DNA from: Streptomyces sp. NBC_00448
GTDB taxonomy: Bacteria; Actinomycetota; Actinomycetes; Streptomycetales; Streptomycetaceae
Assembly (NCBI RefSeq): GCF_036014115.1
Contig: NZ_CP107913.1
Location: 1,674,001-1,738,000, forward strand
Length of the DNA stretch: 64,000 nt
Reading direction: 5' to 3'
The position numbers were made by a program, and so were the translations under genes. The notes beneath the pieces were generated by a model. That model saw nothing but the letters and a program-made list of their open reading frames with translations. It had not been told where the DNA came from and did no database searches. How positions within the stretch are numbered: the first letter of the stretch is position 1; each line of letters begins with the position of its first letter. Shown one piece after another: positions 40,919 to 48,880 of the stretch.

Positions 40919-42532
40919 TCAGTTGGGCAGGCCCCAGTGCTGCGCGCCGGTGCCGTTGCAGTCCCAGATCTGGAGTTGGGTGCCCTCGGACGTCGAACTG
41001 TTCGGGTCGTCCAGGCACTTGCCGGAGTTGGGGTTGAGCAGCGAGCCGTTGGACTGGGGCTGCCAGACCTGGGCGGAGGTGCTGTTGCAGTCGTAGAGGT
41101 CGACGGTGGTGCCGTCCGCGGTGCCGGAGTTGTCCACGTCCAGGCATTTGCCCAGCGCCTGGAGGGTGTTGCCGGCGGCGACGGTCCACTGCTGGGCGGA
41201 GCTGCCGTTGCAGTTCCAGATCTGCACGGGGTTGAGGTTGGTGGTGTCGGAGGAGCGGTCGTCCACGCACAGCGAGGAGGAGACGCCCGAGACGATCGGC
41301 CCGGTCCCCTGCGGGCTGGTGCTTCCGCTGCCGTCGAAGGCGCCGAGGCCGTTGGGGGTGCCCAGGCCGGTGGGGCCGTCGTAGCCGGCGGTCGCGGTGC
41401 ACAGGTAGGAGGGGCTGCAGGAGCCGTCGGAGCCCGACGTCACGTCGTTGAGCGCGGACGCGTGGCCGTAGAGCACGGACGCGGCGGTCGTGGCGGGCGC
41501 GCCGGCGAGCGCGAAGGTCGAGGCGATGATCGGCGAGGAGGCGCTGGTGCCGCCGACCACGAACCAGCCGCCCTGCCCGTAGGTGTCGTAGACGGCCACG
41601 CCCGTGCCCGGGTCGGCGACCGCCGAGACGTCGGCGACGGTCCGGTTGCCGCCGCAGCCGGTGTCGGTCTGCCAGGTCGGCTTGGACTCCCACGACGAGC
41701 AGCCCGCCCCGGAGCCGGACCAGGCCGACTCCGTCCAGCCGCGCGAGGTACCGGAGTCCTGGTGCAGGCTGGTGCCGCCGGCCGCGACGACGTACTTCGA
41801 GGTGGCGGGGAAGCTCACTCCGTAGCCGCCGTCGCCGGAGCTGGCGACGTCCACCACCCCGGCGTGGTCGAAGTCCGCGTCGGCGCCGGCGTCGCCCGAA
41901 CCGTCGCCGGTCCCCCAGCTGTTGGAGATGAAGTGGGCGCCGAGCGACACCGCCAGGTTCTGCGCCGCGTCCAGGTCGCCGGCCTCGATCACCAGGATGT
42001 GGCACAGCGGGCACACCGCGGAGACCATGTCGACGTCCAGCGACGCCTCCGTGCCCCAACCCGTGTCCCCGCCGGGGTAGTCGCCCTGCTGACCGCTCCC
42101 GTTGACCTTCCGGAAGCACCCGTTGGCCGTGGTGCACGCGGGCAGGCCGTACTGCGAGCGGTACGTCGCCAGGTCCGACTCGAGGTTCGGGTTGTCCGCC
42201 AGTTCCGTGACGGCCACGGTCGCCCCGCTGCCGCTCGACGCGGCGGCGGAGGCCAGGTTGTACGCCTGCTGGAGGTCCGAGGGGCCGTAGCCGGACGGGT
42301 TCGCCCGCGGGGACAGCGCGTCGTCATGGAGCGCGTGCAGATCGGTGCGGACCAGCGCGTAGCAGACCGGGGCACCGGGGTGCAGCGGCGCGGAACACGC
42401 GTGTGCGGTCTTCACCTGGCCGGATGAGCCGGCTGCGCCGGCCGGGGCGAGGGCGTGGGCCGCGGCCGGCGACGCGGCGGCGAGCCCCGTCGCGGCGGCC
42501 AGCGTCAGCACCCACTGGACCAATCTCTTCAT
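40919..42532 (-). CDS. secreted S53 (sedolisin) protease with ricin-type lectin domain
   Basis: This 537-residue exported protease starts at ATG 42532; about 100 upstream codons carry no family features. The signal peptide covers about residues 1-27. The S53 catalytic domain spans about 75-390, with Glu and Asp in GWGTEASLDVDMVSAVCP, Asp in DVASSGDGGYG, and Ser in GGTSASSPIIAS. A C-terminal Ca-site-like region reads LGTPNGLGAFDG. The usual N-terminal pro-domain of about 170 residues is absent; fewer than 60 residues separate signal and protease. Residues about 410-537 form a ricin-type beta-trefoil with repeats (KCLDVDNSGTADG, KCLDDPNSSTSEG). The lectin suggests action on carbohydrate-coated targets. 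LacI-type sites lie upstream. Confidence 0.9.
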   Translation of the reverse strand: MKRLVQWVLTLAAATGLAAASPAAAHALAPAGAAGSSGQVKTAHACSAPLHPGAPVCYALVRTDLHALHDDALSPRANPSGYGPSDLQQAYNLASAAASSGSGATVAVTELADNPNLESDLATYRSQYGLPACTTANGCFRKVNGSGQQGDYPGGDTGWGTEASLDVDMVSAVCPLCHILVIEAGDLDAAQNLAVSLGAHFISNSWGTGDGSGDAGADADFDHAGVVDVASSGDGGYGVSFPATSKYVVAAGGTSLHQDSGTSRGWTESAWSGSGAGCSSWESKPTWQTDTGCGGNRTVADVSAVADPGTGVAVYDTYGQGGWFVVGGTSASSPIIASTFALAGAPATTAASVLYGHASALNDVTSGSDGSCSPSYLCTATAGYDGPTGLGTPNGLGAFDGSGSTSPQGTGPIVSGVSSSLCVDDRSSDTTNLNPVQIWNCNGSSAQQWTVAAGNTLQALGKCLDVDNSGTADGTTVDLYDCNSTSAQVWQPQSNGSLLNPNSGKCLDDPNSSTSEGTQLQIWDCNGTGAQHWGLPN

Positions 42533-42677
42533 GCTGTCACCTGCTTGTGTGGGGGTGGCGAGGGTCCCGACGCGGCGGCGGGGACGGGCAAGAACCGCCG
42601 ACGTGCCGGGAACGCTCTCCCGCGGGTGGCGTCCGAAGTGCGGGGCGCGCGGCTGGACCGGGCGGACGGACACCATC

Positions 42678-42712
42678 CGACAACGTTGCCGAAGCACTTG
42701 ACAACGTTGCCA
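42678..42712 (-). promoter_or_regulatory. two LacI-type operator-like sites
   Basis: CGACAACGTTGCCG (42678-42691) and TGACAACGTTGCCA (42699-42712) share a 12-base core with the palindrome CAACGTTG, centred 21 bases apart, two helical turns. Each is an inverted repeat with one mismatch and a central CG, the hallmark of LacI/GalR-family operators. They lie about 150-180 bases upstream of the S53 protease start. No LacI regulator is encoded in the window. Confidence 0.6.
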
Positions 42713-42968
42713 AATCGTCCCCGGAGTCCGGGAGTTCGCGCATGGAACGGAGAGACCGCCGGGGCGGCCGTGACGGTGGAGGCGGACGCGGGCCATGAGG
42801 AGAGCGCTCACCGAAATTAACCAGGCGGCATGCACGCGTCAATAGTCTGGACTAACGCCACACCTCGGCACGCGGCACGGCGGGCGCACGGCGGTGCGGT
42901 CCGGCAGCGTGGCGCCTCGCGGTGCGGTGCGAGTGCGCCGGAGCGGACCGCCGCCGCGCCGGTACGGT

Positions 42969-42996
42969 GCGGCGGCGGGCGCGCGGCGGCGGGCGC
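42969..42996. repeat. GC-only 14-bp tandem repeat
   Basis: GCGGCGGCGGGCGC occurs twice head to tail, with a partial third copy. It is low-complexity sequence and no function is proposed. Confidence 0.6.
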
Positions 42997-43049
42997 GCGG
43001 CGGCCCGGGTACGGACCGCCGGCGCCGCGCACCAGGTGCGGCCGGGGAG

Positions 43050-44012
43050 TCAGCGCTTGATGCCGACGCCGCCGTAGAAGCCGACATGCGCCAGCTCCTC
43101 CTCCGTCGGCACCGGTTCGTCAGGGCGCCAGAGCGGCGGTTGGACCAGCCCTGGCTCGACCAGCGCGAAGCCGTCGAAGAAGCCCAGCACCTCTTCGTGG
43201 GAGCGCAGGGTGAGGGTGGCGGTGGCCCCCTTGTCCCGGTAGACGTCCCGGGCCTCCCCCGCGTCGCCGTCCAGCCGGTGGAAGTCGCCGGTCGTGTGGC
43301 TGAGCAGCAGGTGGCTGCCGGCGGGCAGCGCGTCCCGGTAGGCGGCCACCAACCCCGCGGGGTCCTCGTCGTCCCGGATGAAGTGCAGGATCGCCACCAG
43401 CATCAACCCGACCGGCTGGTCGAGGTCGATCAGCTCCCTGATGGTCGGATGGCCCAGGATGCTCTGCGGGTCGCGCAGATCACCGAGGAGGAATCCGGTG
43501 TTCCCCGCACCCAGCAGATGCGCCCCCGCGTACGTCGCCACGATCGGGTCGTTGTCCACGTACGCGACCCGCACCTCGGGCGACACCTCGTGCGCCACCT
43601 GGTGGGTGTTGGGCACGGTGGGTATGCCGGTACCGATGTCGATGATCTGCCGGATACCGCTGTCCACCATGTACCGCACCGCCCGGTGCATGAACTGCCG
43701 GTTGCCCTGCGCCATCGTCACGATGTCCGGAAACAGGTCGATGACGCGCTGCGCGGCCTCGCGGTCGACCTCGTAGTTGTCCTTGCCACCGAGGTAGTAG
43801 TCGTACATGCGGGCCGGGTGGGGCCTGCCGGTGTCGATCTCCTCCACGGAGAACCCCTGATCGGTCAACGCCGTCCTCCCATTCCTTCCATCCGCCCTGC
43901 CGGGCCGTTCGGACCGCGCGGCACGGACACCCGTACGCGAGAGCGCGGCCAGGACACCGGCACCAGATCCTGATGCCAGTGCCGATGCCGATGCCACCGT
44001 AGTCGCCGGCAT
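43050..44012 (-). CDS. DUF574-family SAM-dependent methyltransferase
   Basis: This protein has up to 320 residues, with ATG 44012 as the only ATG before the domain. The first 50 residues are Ala/Gly/Arg-rich low complexity, and a TTG near 43867 (LTDQGFSVEEIDTG) is a possible alternative start. The family pattern is clear: RPHPARMYDYYLGGKDNYEVD, the SAM-binding motif IIDIGTGIPTVPNTHQVA, AYVDNDPIV and LLSHTTGDFHR. This family is greatly expanded in Streptomyces, and most members have no known substrate. It stands alone between the Liv operon and the protease gene. Confidence 0.88.
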   Translation of the reverse strand: MPATTVASASALASGSGAGVLAALSRTGVRAARSERPGRADGRNGRTALTDQGFSVEEIDTGRPHPARMYDYYLGGKDNYEVDREAAQRVIDLFPDIVTMAQGNRQFMHRAVRYMVDSGIRQIIDIGTGIPTVPNTHQVAHEVSPEVRVAYVDNDPIVATYAGAHLLGAGNTGFLLGDLRDPQSILGHPTIRELIDLDQPVGLMLVAILHFIRDDEDPAGLVAAYRDALPAGSHLLLSHTTGDFHRLDGDAGEARDVYRDKGATATLTLRSHEEVLGFFDGFALVEPGLVQPPLWRPDEPVPTEEELAHVGFYGGVGIKR

Positions 44013-44098
44013 GGCTCAACTCCTGGGCCATGCACGGCGATCCCCCCGGGTCCGGCTCCGCCAGTGTCCCATCCCGAGCGCGCGACGCGGAGCCCTTC

Positions 44099-44134
44099 GG
44101 GGGCGCCGGCGCGCGCGGGCGCACCGGCGCCCCC
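44099..44134 (-). terminator. hairpin terminator of the Liv operon
   Basis: There is a perfect 11-bp stem (GGGGGCGCCGG and its complement) with a 14-base loop, about 45 bases past the stop of the last Liv gene on the minus strand. It is also just upstream of the methyltransferase start, so it insulates the two units. Confidence 0.65.
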
Positions 44135-44176
44135 GGGAGACGCGCTCCAGGGCACGTCGGTCCGCAACGACGGGTT

Positions 44177-44923
44177 CTAGATACCGAGGTAGCTCCGCCT
44201 CACCTGGGGATCGGCACGCAACTCCTCGGTGCTTCCCTGGGTGACGACTTCTCCGTTCTCCACGACCAGGCAGCGGCTGGTCGCCCCGAAGGCGAGCTCG
44301 GCGTTCTGCTCGACGAGCAGCAGGCTCAGGCCGGCGCCGCGCAGGCGCAGCAGGATGGCGAGGATGTCGTCGACGAGCTTGGGTGACAAGCCCATGGAGG
44401 GCTCGTCGAGGAGGATGAGGTCGGGTTTGGACATCAGGGCCCTGCCGATGGCGAGCATCTGCTGCTGGCCTCCGGACAGCGCTCCTGCCGTCCGCCCGCG
44501 CATCTCGCCGAGGACGGGGAACTCCTGGTAGATGCTGTCGAGTTCGGCGGTCCGGCCGCGCCCCCACCCTTTGCTGTAGGCGCCGAGCATGAGGTTCTTC
44601 TCGACGGACAGGCCGGCGAAGACGTGGCGGCCCTCGGGGACGTAGCCGATGCCGTGGCGGACCATGTTGCGGGCCGGGGTTCGGCGCAGGTCGGTCTCGC
44701 CGAGGCGCAGGGTGGTCGCGGTGCGCGCGGTGAGCCCCATGAGGGCACGCAGGGTGGAGGTCTTGCCGGCACCGTTGGCTCCGATGATGCCGACGGCCTC
44801 GCCCGGTTCCACGGTGAAGCTGACGGATCGGACGGCTTGGACGCCGCCGTAGCGCACGCAGAGGTCCTCGACCTGGAGCGTGGTCGCCGCCCGGGTGGAG
44901 GTGGGCGAAAGGGTGGTGCTCAC
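44177..44923 (-). CDS. livF: branched-chain-type ABC transporter ATPase (LivF)
   Basis: This 248-residue cytoplasmic ATPase is the last gene of a six-gene minus-strand operon. GTG 44923 overlaps the preceding stop by four bases. Walker A is GANGAGKTSTLRAL, the signature is LSGGQQQMLAIGRAL and Walker B is LILLDEPSMGLSP. The C-terminus ends in the LivF-like EELRADPQVRRSYLG. It partners with the ATPase half of the preceding fused protein. Liv/HAA-type importers carry branched-chain amino acids but also aromatic and other carboxylic acids. Confidence 0.93.
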   Translation of the reverse strand: MSTTLSPTSTRAATTLQVEDLCVRYGGVQAVRSVSFTVEPGEAVGIIGANGAGKTSTLRALMGLTARTATTLRLGETDLRRTPARNMVRHGIGYVPEGRHVFAGLSVEKNLMLGAYSKGWGRGRTAELDSIYQEFPVLGEMRGRTAGALSGGQQQMLAIGRALMSKPDLILLDEPSMGLSPKLVDDILAILLRLRGAGLSLLLVEQNAELAFGATSRCLVVENGEVVTQGSTEELRADPQVRRSYLGI

Positions 44924-46761
44924 GCGTGTTCCTCCGATCGGAGCGCGGCGGGCTCGTCCTTCGGTGCGGCGGGGTGGGTGGCGGCTCGGCCGAGGTACGC
45001 CTCGATGACCTGGGGGTCGGCTGCCACCTCGGCGGGCAGGCCGTCGGCGATGACCCGGCCGGCGGCCAGAACGGTGACGTGACCGCACAGGGACATCACC
45101 AGGCTCATGTCGTGCTCGATGATCACCACCGTGGTGCCGCTGTCGCGGATGGAGCTGACGATCTCGGCGAGTTGGGCCTTCTCGGCGCCGTTGAGACCGG
45201 CCGCGGGTTCGTCCAGGAGCAGCAGGCGCGGTCGGGCCGCCATCGCCCGGGCGAGCTCGACGCGGCGCTGGATGCCGTAGGGCAGGGAGTAGGGGATCGC
45301 GTCGGCCAGGGCGGCCAGACCGAAGCGCTCCAGAAGATCCTCGGCGTCGGCACGCAGCACCTTCTCGCCGTGCTGGACACCGAAGGGCCACAGGACGTAC
45401 CGCCAGGCCCAGCGGGTGGGGGTCCGGTCGAGCGAGGTCAGGAGGTGCTCGCGGACCGTCAGATTGCGGAAGAGCCGCAGGTTCTGGAAGGTGCGGGCCA
45501 TGCCGAGGTGGGCGAGCCGGTTCGGCTGCATGCCCACGATCTGCGTGCCGCCGAAGTGCGCGGTGCCGGCGGAGGCGTGGTACAGGCCGCTGATGACGTT
45601 GAACAGGGTGGTCTTTCCTGATCCGTTGGGCCCGACGATGCCGCGGATCTCGCCTTCGTGGACGGTCAGGGAGACGTCGTCCAGTGCGGTCAGACCTTTG
45701 AAGCGCATGGTGACGCCGTCGAGGTCCAGCAGCGTGGCTTGTGCCGCCGCGGTCGCGCCGGCTGCCGGGTAGGGGCGGAAGTCCCCCAGGACGACGGGTG
45801 ATCCGCCCGCGCCGCGTCGGGCCAGGCGGCGGATCTGGGCGGGGAGCCCGGCCAGTCCGGTGGGCAGGAAGACGACCATGAGGACGACGACGGAGCCGTA
45901 GCCGAGCTGGGAGTAGGTGGACAGGTCCGTGAGCTCGTTCTGGACGACGGACAGGACCAGGGCGCCGACGACGCATCCCCACAGGCTCTGGCGGCCACCG
46001 ATCACGACCATGGCCAGCAGCAGGAACATGTTGGCCGTGCTGAAGGTCTCGGGTGCGACGAACCTGATCAGGCCGGCGTACAGGACTCCCGCCACGCCGC
46101 CGTAGATGCCGGCCAGGAGGAAGGAGGTCATGCGCAGGACGGGGATGCGGGCGCCGAGTGATCCGGCGGCCAGCGAGTCGTCGCGCATGGCGCGAAGGCG
46201 GCGGCCGAGGCGGGTACGGACGACGAACAGTCCGAACGCCAGGCCGAGGACGAAGACGATCAGCTCCAGGTAGTAGTAGAGGTAGTCGCTGGAGAGGTCG
46301 ACGCCGCCGAGCGGGGGGACGGGGATGCCGGGGATGCCCGAGCCGCTGCCGGCGATGGAGGCGTTGGTGACCCAGTTGAGGAAGGCCAGGGACAGGCCGA
46401 GGGTGACGATGCCGAGGTAGTGGGACTGCACGCGCAGGGCGGGCAGTCCGACGATCAGGCCGATCACGGCGGCGGCCAGGACGGCGAGAACGGCGGCGGT
46501 CCAGAAGCCGAGGTGGTTGTGCGTGGTGAGGATGGCGGTGGTGTAGGCGCCGACGCCCAGGAAGGCGACCTGGGCGAGGTTGATCTGTCCGGCGATGCCC
46601 ATGACCAGGCCCTGGCCGATGGCGAGGACGGCGTAGACGAGTGCGGTGTCCAGGATGTGCATCTCGTAGCTGCCGACGCCGTACGGAACGAACCAGGCGA
46701 CGACGAGCAGGAGAAAGTAGCCGCCGGGACGGGTCAGGCGGTGGCGGAACAGGGAGTTCAT
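44920..46761 (-). CDS. fused branched-chain-type ABC permease and ATPase (LivM-LivG)
   Basis: This 613-residue protein joins two normally separate transporter subunits. Residues 1-320 are a LivM permease: multiple membrane segments, GQINLAQVAFLGVGAYTTA, GLPALRVQSHYLGIVTLG and AMRDDSLAAGSLG. A linker of about 25 residues follows (to about 345). The LivG ATPase occupies 345-613: Walker A GPNGSGKTTLFNVIS, signature-like LPYGIQRRVELARAM and Walker B LLLLDEPAAGLNGAEK. No stop codon or frame change separates the halves, and both keep all motifs, so it is a genuine fusion. It overlaps the genes on both sides by four bases. Such fusions occur in some actinobacteria. Confidence 0.93.
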   Translation of the reverse strand: MNSLFRHRLTRPGGYFLLLVVAWFVPYGVGSYEMHILDTALVYAVLAIGQGLVMGIAGQINLAQVAFLGVGAYTTAILTTHNHLGFWTAAVLAVLAAAVIGLIVGLPALRVQSHYLGIVTLGLSLAFLNWVTNASIAGSGSGIPGIPVPPLGGVDLSSDYLYYYLELIVFVLGLAFGLFVVRTRLGRRLRAMRDDSLAAGSLGARIPVLRMTSFLLAGIYGGVAGVLYAGLIRFVAPETFSTANMFLLLAMVVIGGRQSLWGCVVGALVLSVVQNELTDLSTYSQLGYGSVVVLMVVFLPTGLAGLPAQIRRLARRGAGGSPVVLGDFRPYPAAGATAAAQATLLDLDGVTMRFKGLTALDDVSLTVHEGEIRGIVGPNGSGKTTLFNVISGLYHASAGTAHFGGTQIVGMQPNRLAHLGMARTFQNLRLFRNLTVREHLLTSLDRTPTRWAWRYVLWPFGVQHGEKVLRADAEDLLERFGLAALADAIPYSLPYGIQRRVELARAMAARPRLLLLDEPAAGLNGAEKAQLAEIVSSIRDSGTTVVIIEHDMSLVMSLCGHVTVLAAGRVIADGLPAEVAADPQVIEAYLGRAATHPAAPKDEPAALRSEEHA

Positions 46762-47627
46762 GCGCGGCTGACCGTCCTTTCTCCGAACACGCCGGTGGGC
46801 CGGATCATGACCAGGGCGGCGAAGACGATGAACGTCACGAGGTCGGAGTAGCCGTGGAAGTGGCCGGCGGAGAAGGAGCTGAGCAGGCCCATGACGACGC
46901 CGCCGATGACGGCTCCGGGGATGGAGCCGAAGCCGCCGAGGATGGCGGCGGCGAAACCGTCGACGCCGATGGTCCCTCCCATGGAGGGGCTGACGTAGAG
47001 CAGGGGGCCGACCAGTGCCCCGGCGAGGGCGGCGAGGCCCGCGCCGATGGCGAAGGCGATGGCGTTGCTGCGGCCGACGTTGATGCCGGCCGCGGAGGCG
47101 GCGTCGTAGTCCATGGCCACTGCCTGCATGGCGATGCCGTGGCGGGTGCGTTCGAGGAAGAGGGTGAGCGCGACCATGGCGGCGACGGCGATGCCGACGA
47201 CGACGAGGTCGTAGGTGGGGATGGAAGCGCCCAGGAAGTGGAGCGGCCCGGAGGAGACGGGAGAGGGGACGGCGCGGCCGGTGGCTCCCCAGATGAGGGT
47301 GGCCAGGGCTTCGAGAACGATGCCGAAGCCGATGGTGCCGATGAGCATGAGGTCGAAGTCCTTGCCCTCCAGGGGGCGGAGCATGCGCTCGATGACCAGG
47401 CCGATCAGCCCGGTGATCACGATGGCGGCGATGACGGCCACGGCGAAGGGCAGGTGCTCGGACATGGTGAAGGTGGAGGCGACGTAGGCGCCGATCATGA
47501 GGACGTCGGCGTGGGCGAAGTTGACCAGGCCCATGGTGCGGTAGACGAGCGCGAAGCCGAGTGCGACGAGCGCGTAGACGGCTCCCAGGCTCAGGCCGCC
47601 CACCAGCGTCTGCAGGAAGACTTGCAT
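46758..47627 (-). CDS. livH: branched-chain-type ABC transporter permease (LivH)
   Basis: This 289-residue membrane protein starts at ATG 47627 after AAGGGAAG. It has about eight hydrophobic segments and LivH features: GLSLGAVYALVALGFALVYR, NFAHADVLMIGAY, and the cytoplasmic loop AMDYDAASAAGINVGRSNA. It pairs with the LivM half of the fused protein encoded next. Confidence 0.93.
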   Translation of the reverse strand: MQVFLQTLVGGLSLGAVYALVALGFALVYRTMGLVNFAHADVLMIGAYVASTFTMSEHLPFAVAVIAAIVITGLIGLVIERMLRPLEGKDFDLMLIGTIGFGIVLEALATLIWGATGRAVPSPVSSGPLHFLGASIPTYDLVVVGIAVAAMVALTLFLERTRHGIAMQAVAMDYDAASAAGINVGRSNAIAFAIGAGLAALAGALVGPLLYVSPSMGGTIGVDGFAAAILGGFGSIPGAVIGGVVMGLLSSFSAGHFHGYSDLVTFIVFAALVMIRPTGVFGERTVSRA

Positions 47628-47690
47628 GGCTTCCCTTTCGGTGGACCGCCCGGCCCTTGCGGGCCGGCCGGCGCGGGGCGGTGGCTGGAG

Positions 47691-48848
47691 TCAGCTGGCG
47701 GCGGCGGTGAGTTGGCCGCCCTTGATGACGCCGATCTTGGTGGCGAAGATGCCGACGCCGGTGTCGTCGAAGGAGAAGTCGCCCAGCAGGCCGTCGTACC
47801 TGGTGGCTCGGATGGCGTCGGCGAGCTTCTTGCCGGTGGCGCCATGGCTGTTCTTCAGGGCGGTCAGCACGATCGAGGTGCCGTCGTACGCCTTGGCTCC
47901 GTGCAGTTCGGCTGTCTGCTGGTAGGCGGCCTTGTAGGCGGTGGCGAATGCCTTGGTCTGGGCGTTGGCGTCGTTGCTGAGGTAGGGCGAGGAGACGATG
48001 GTGCCGTCGGCGTGGGTGCCGCCGGCGGTGCTGATGTAGACCGGGGTGCCCTGGGGGGCGGCTCCGGCGAAGGGGGCGGTGATGCCCAGGGATCGCGCCT
48101 GCTTGACGATGAGGCCGGCCTCGACCTCCTCGGAGCCGATGAAGACCACCTGCGGGTTGGTCTTCTTGATGGTGGTCAGGGCGGCGGAGAAGTCGATCTG
48201 GCTGGTGGTGACGACCTGGTCGGTGGTCGGGGACAGGCCGCGCTTCTTCAGTTCGGCGAGGAAGGCGTCGTGCTCGCCCTTGCCGTAGGAGCCGTTGTTG
48301 CTGATCATCGCGACCTTCTTCAGGCCCTTGGTGTCGATCACGTACTTGGCCAGCGTGGCGTCGTAGGTGGTGCTGGTGGGACCGTTGAGGAAGACGAACG
48401 GGTCCTTGGAAGCGATGATCTGGGGAGACTGCCCGGAGGTGATGTTGGGTATCCGGGCGGACTGCAGCGTCGGCTCCATCGCCACCGTCACACCGCTCTC
48501 CGCGGTGCCGATCATGGCGGTGTAGCCCTGGCTGGCCAGCTTGCTGGCGATGTTGGTGCCGGTGGTCGGATCGCCCTTGTCGTCGAACAGGTGCAACTGG
48601 ATCTTGCGGCCGTCGACGCCGCCCTTGGCGTTCCACTCGTCCACGGCGAGCTTGGCGCCCTTGTACTCCCAGGCGCCCAGCGCGCTGTTCTCACCGCTCT
48701 GTGCGTCCACGACCGCGATCTTGATGGGAGCGGAGGAGTCGCTGCCGGAGGAGGACTTGTTCTTGTCGGACGGGGCGGAGCAGGCACTGGCGGCCGCCAG
48801 GCACAGTACGGCGGAAGCGACGGCGAGGGTGGTGCGGGTGGTACGCAT
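47691..48848 (-). CDS. branched-chain-type substrate-binding lipoprotein
   Basis: This 385-residue extracytoplasmic receptor of the Liv-type importer starts at ATG 48848 after GAGGTGAA. Lipobox ASAC has Cys23, followed by a Ser/Lys-rich tether. The Leu/Ile/Val-binding fold is visible: IKIAVVDAQSGENSALGAW, LAVDEWNAKGGVDGRKIQL and MIGTAESGVTVAMEPTLQ. It lies between the ThDP enzyme and permease genes. The ligand is probably a small carboxylate fed to the adjacent enzymes (inference), not necessarily an amino acid. Confidence 0.92.
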   Translation of the reverse strand: MRTTRTTLAVASAVLCLAAASACSAPSDKNKSSSGSDSSAPIKIAVVDAQSGENSALGAWEYKGAKLAVDEWNAKGGVDGRKIQLHLFDDKGDPTTGTNIASKLASQGYTAMIGTAESGVTVAMEPTLQSARIPNITSGQSPQIIASKDPFVFLNGPTSTTYDATLAKYVIDTKGLKKVAMISNNGSYGKGEHDAFLAELKKRGLSPTTDQVVTTSQIDFSAALTTIKKTNPQVVFIGSEEVEAGLIVKQARSLGITAPFAGAAPQGTPVYISTAGGTHADGTIVSSPYLSNDANAQTKAFATAYKAAYQQTAELHGAKAYDGTSIVLTALKNSHGATGKKLADAIRATRYDGLLGDFSFDDTGVGIFATKIGVIKGGQLTAAAS

Positions 48849-48880
48849 GGGTTCACCTCGTTGTGGGTCCGGCAGCAGGG

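Larger units (their letters stand above)
42533..43049. other. upstream region of the S53 protease gene
   Basis: This 517-base stretch contains the two LacI-type sites (42678-42712), an A/T-richer island at about 42810-42855, and a very GC-rich low-complexity part at about 42890-43040 including a 14-bp tandem repeat. Frames here are Arg/Ala-rich with no recognisable protein. I see no gene. The methyltransferase gene ends at its right edge without a clear terminator. Confidence 0.55.

Noticed and set aside
42860..43049. Possible small gene in the GC-rich stretch
   Set aside because: All frames are Arg/Ala/Gly low complexity with no ribosome binding site or domain.
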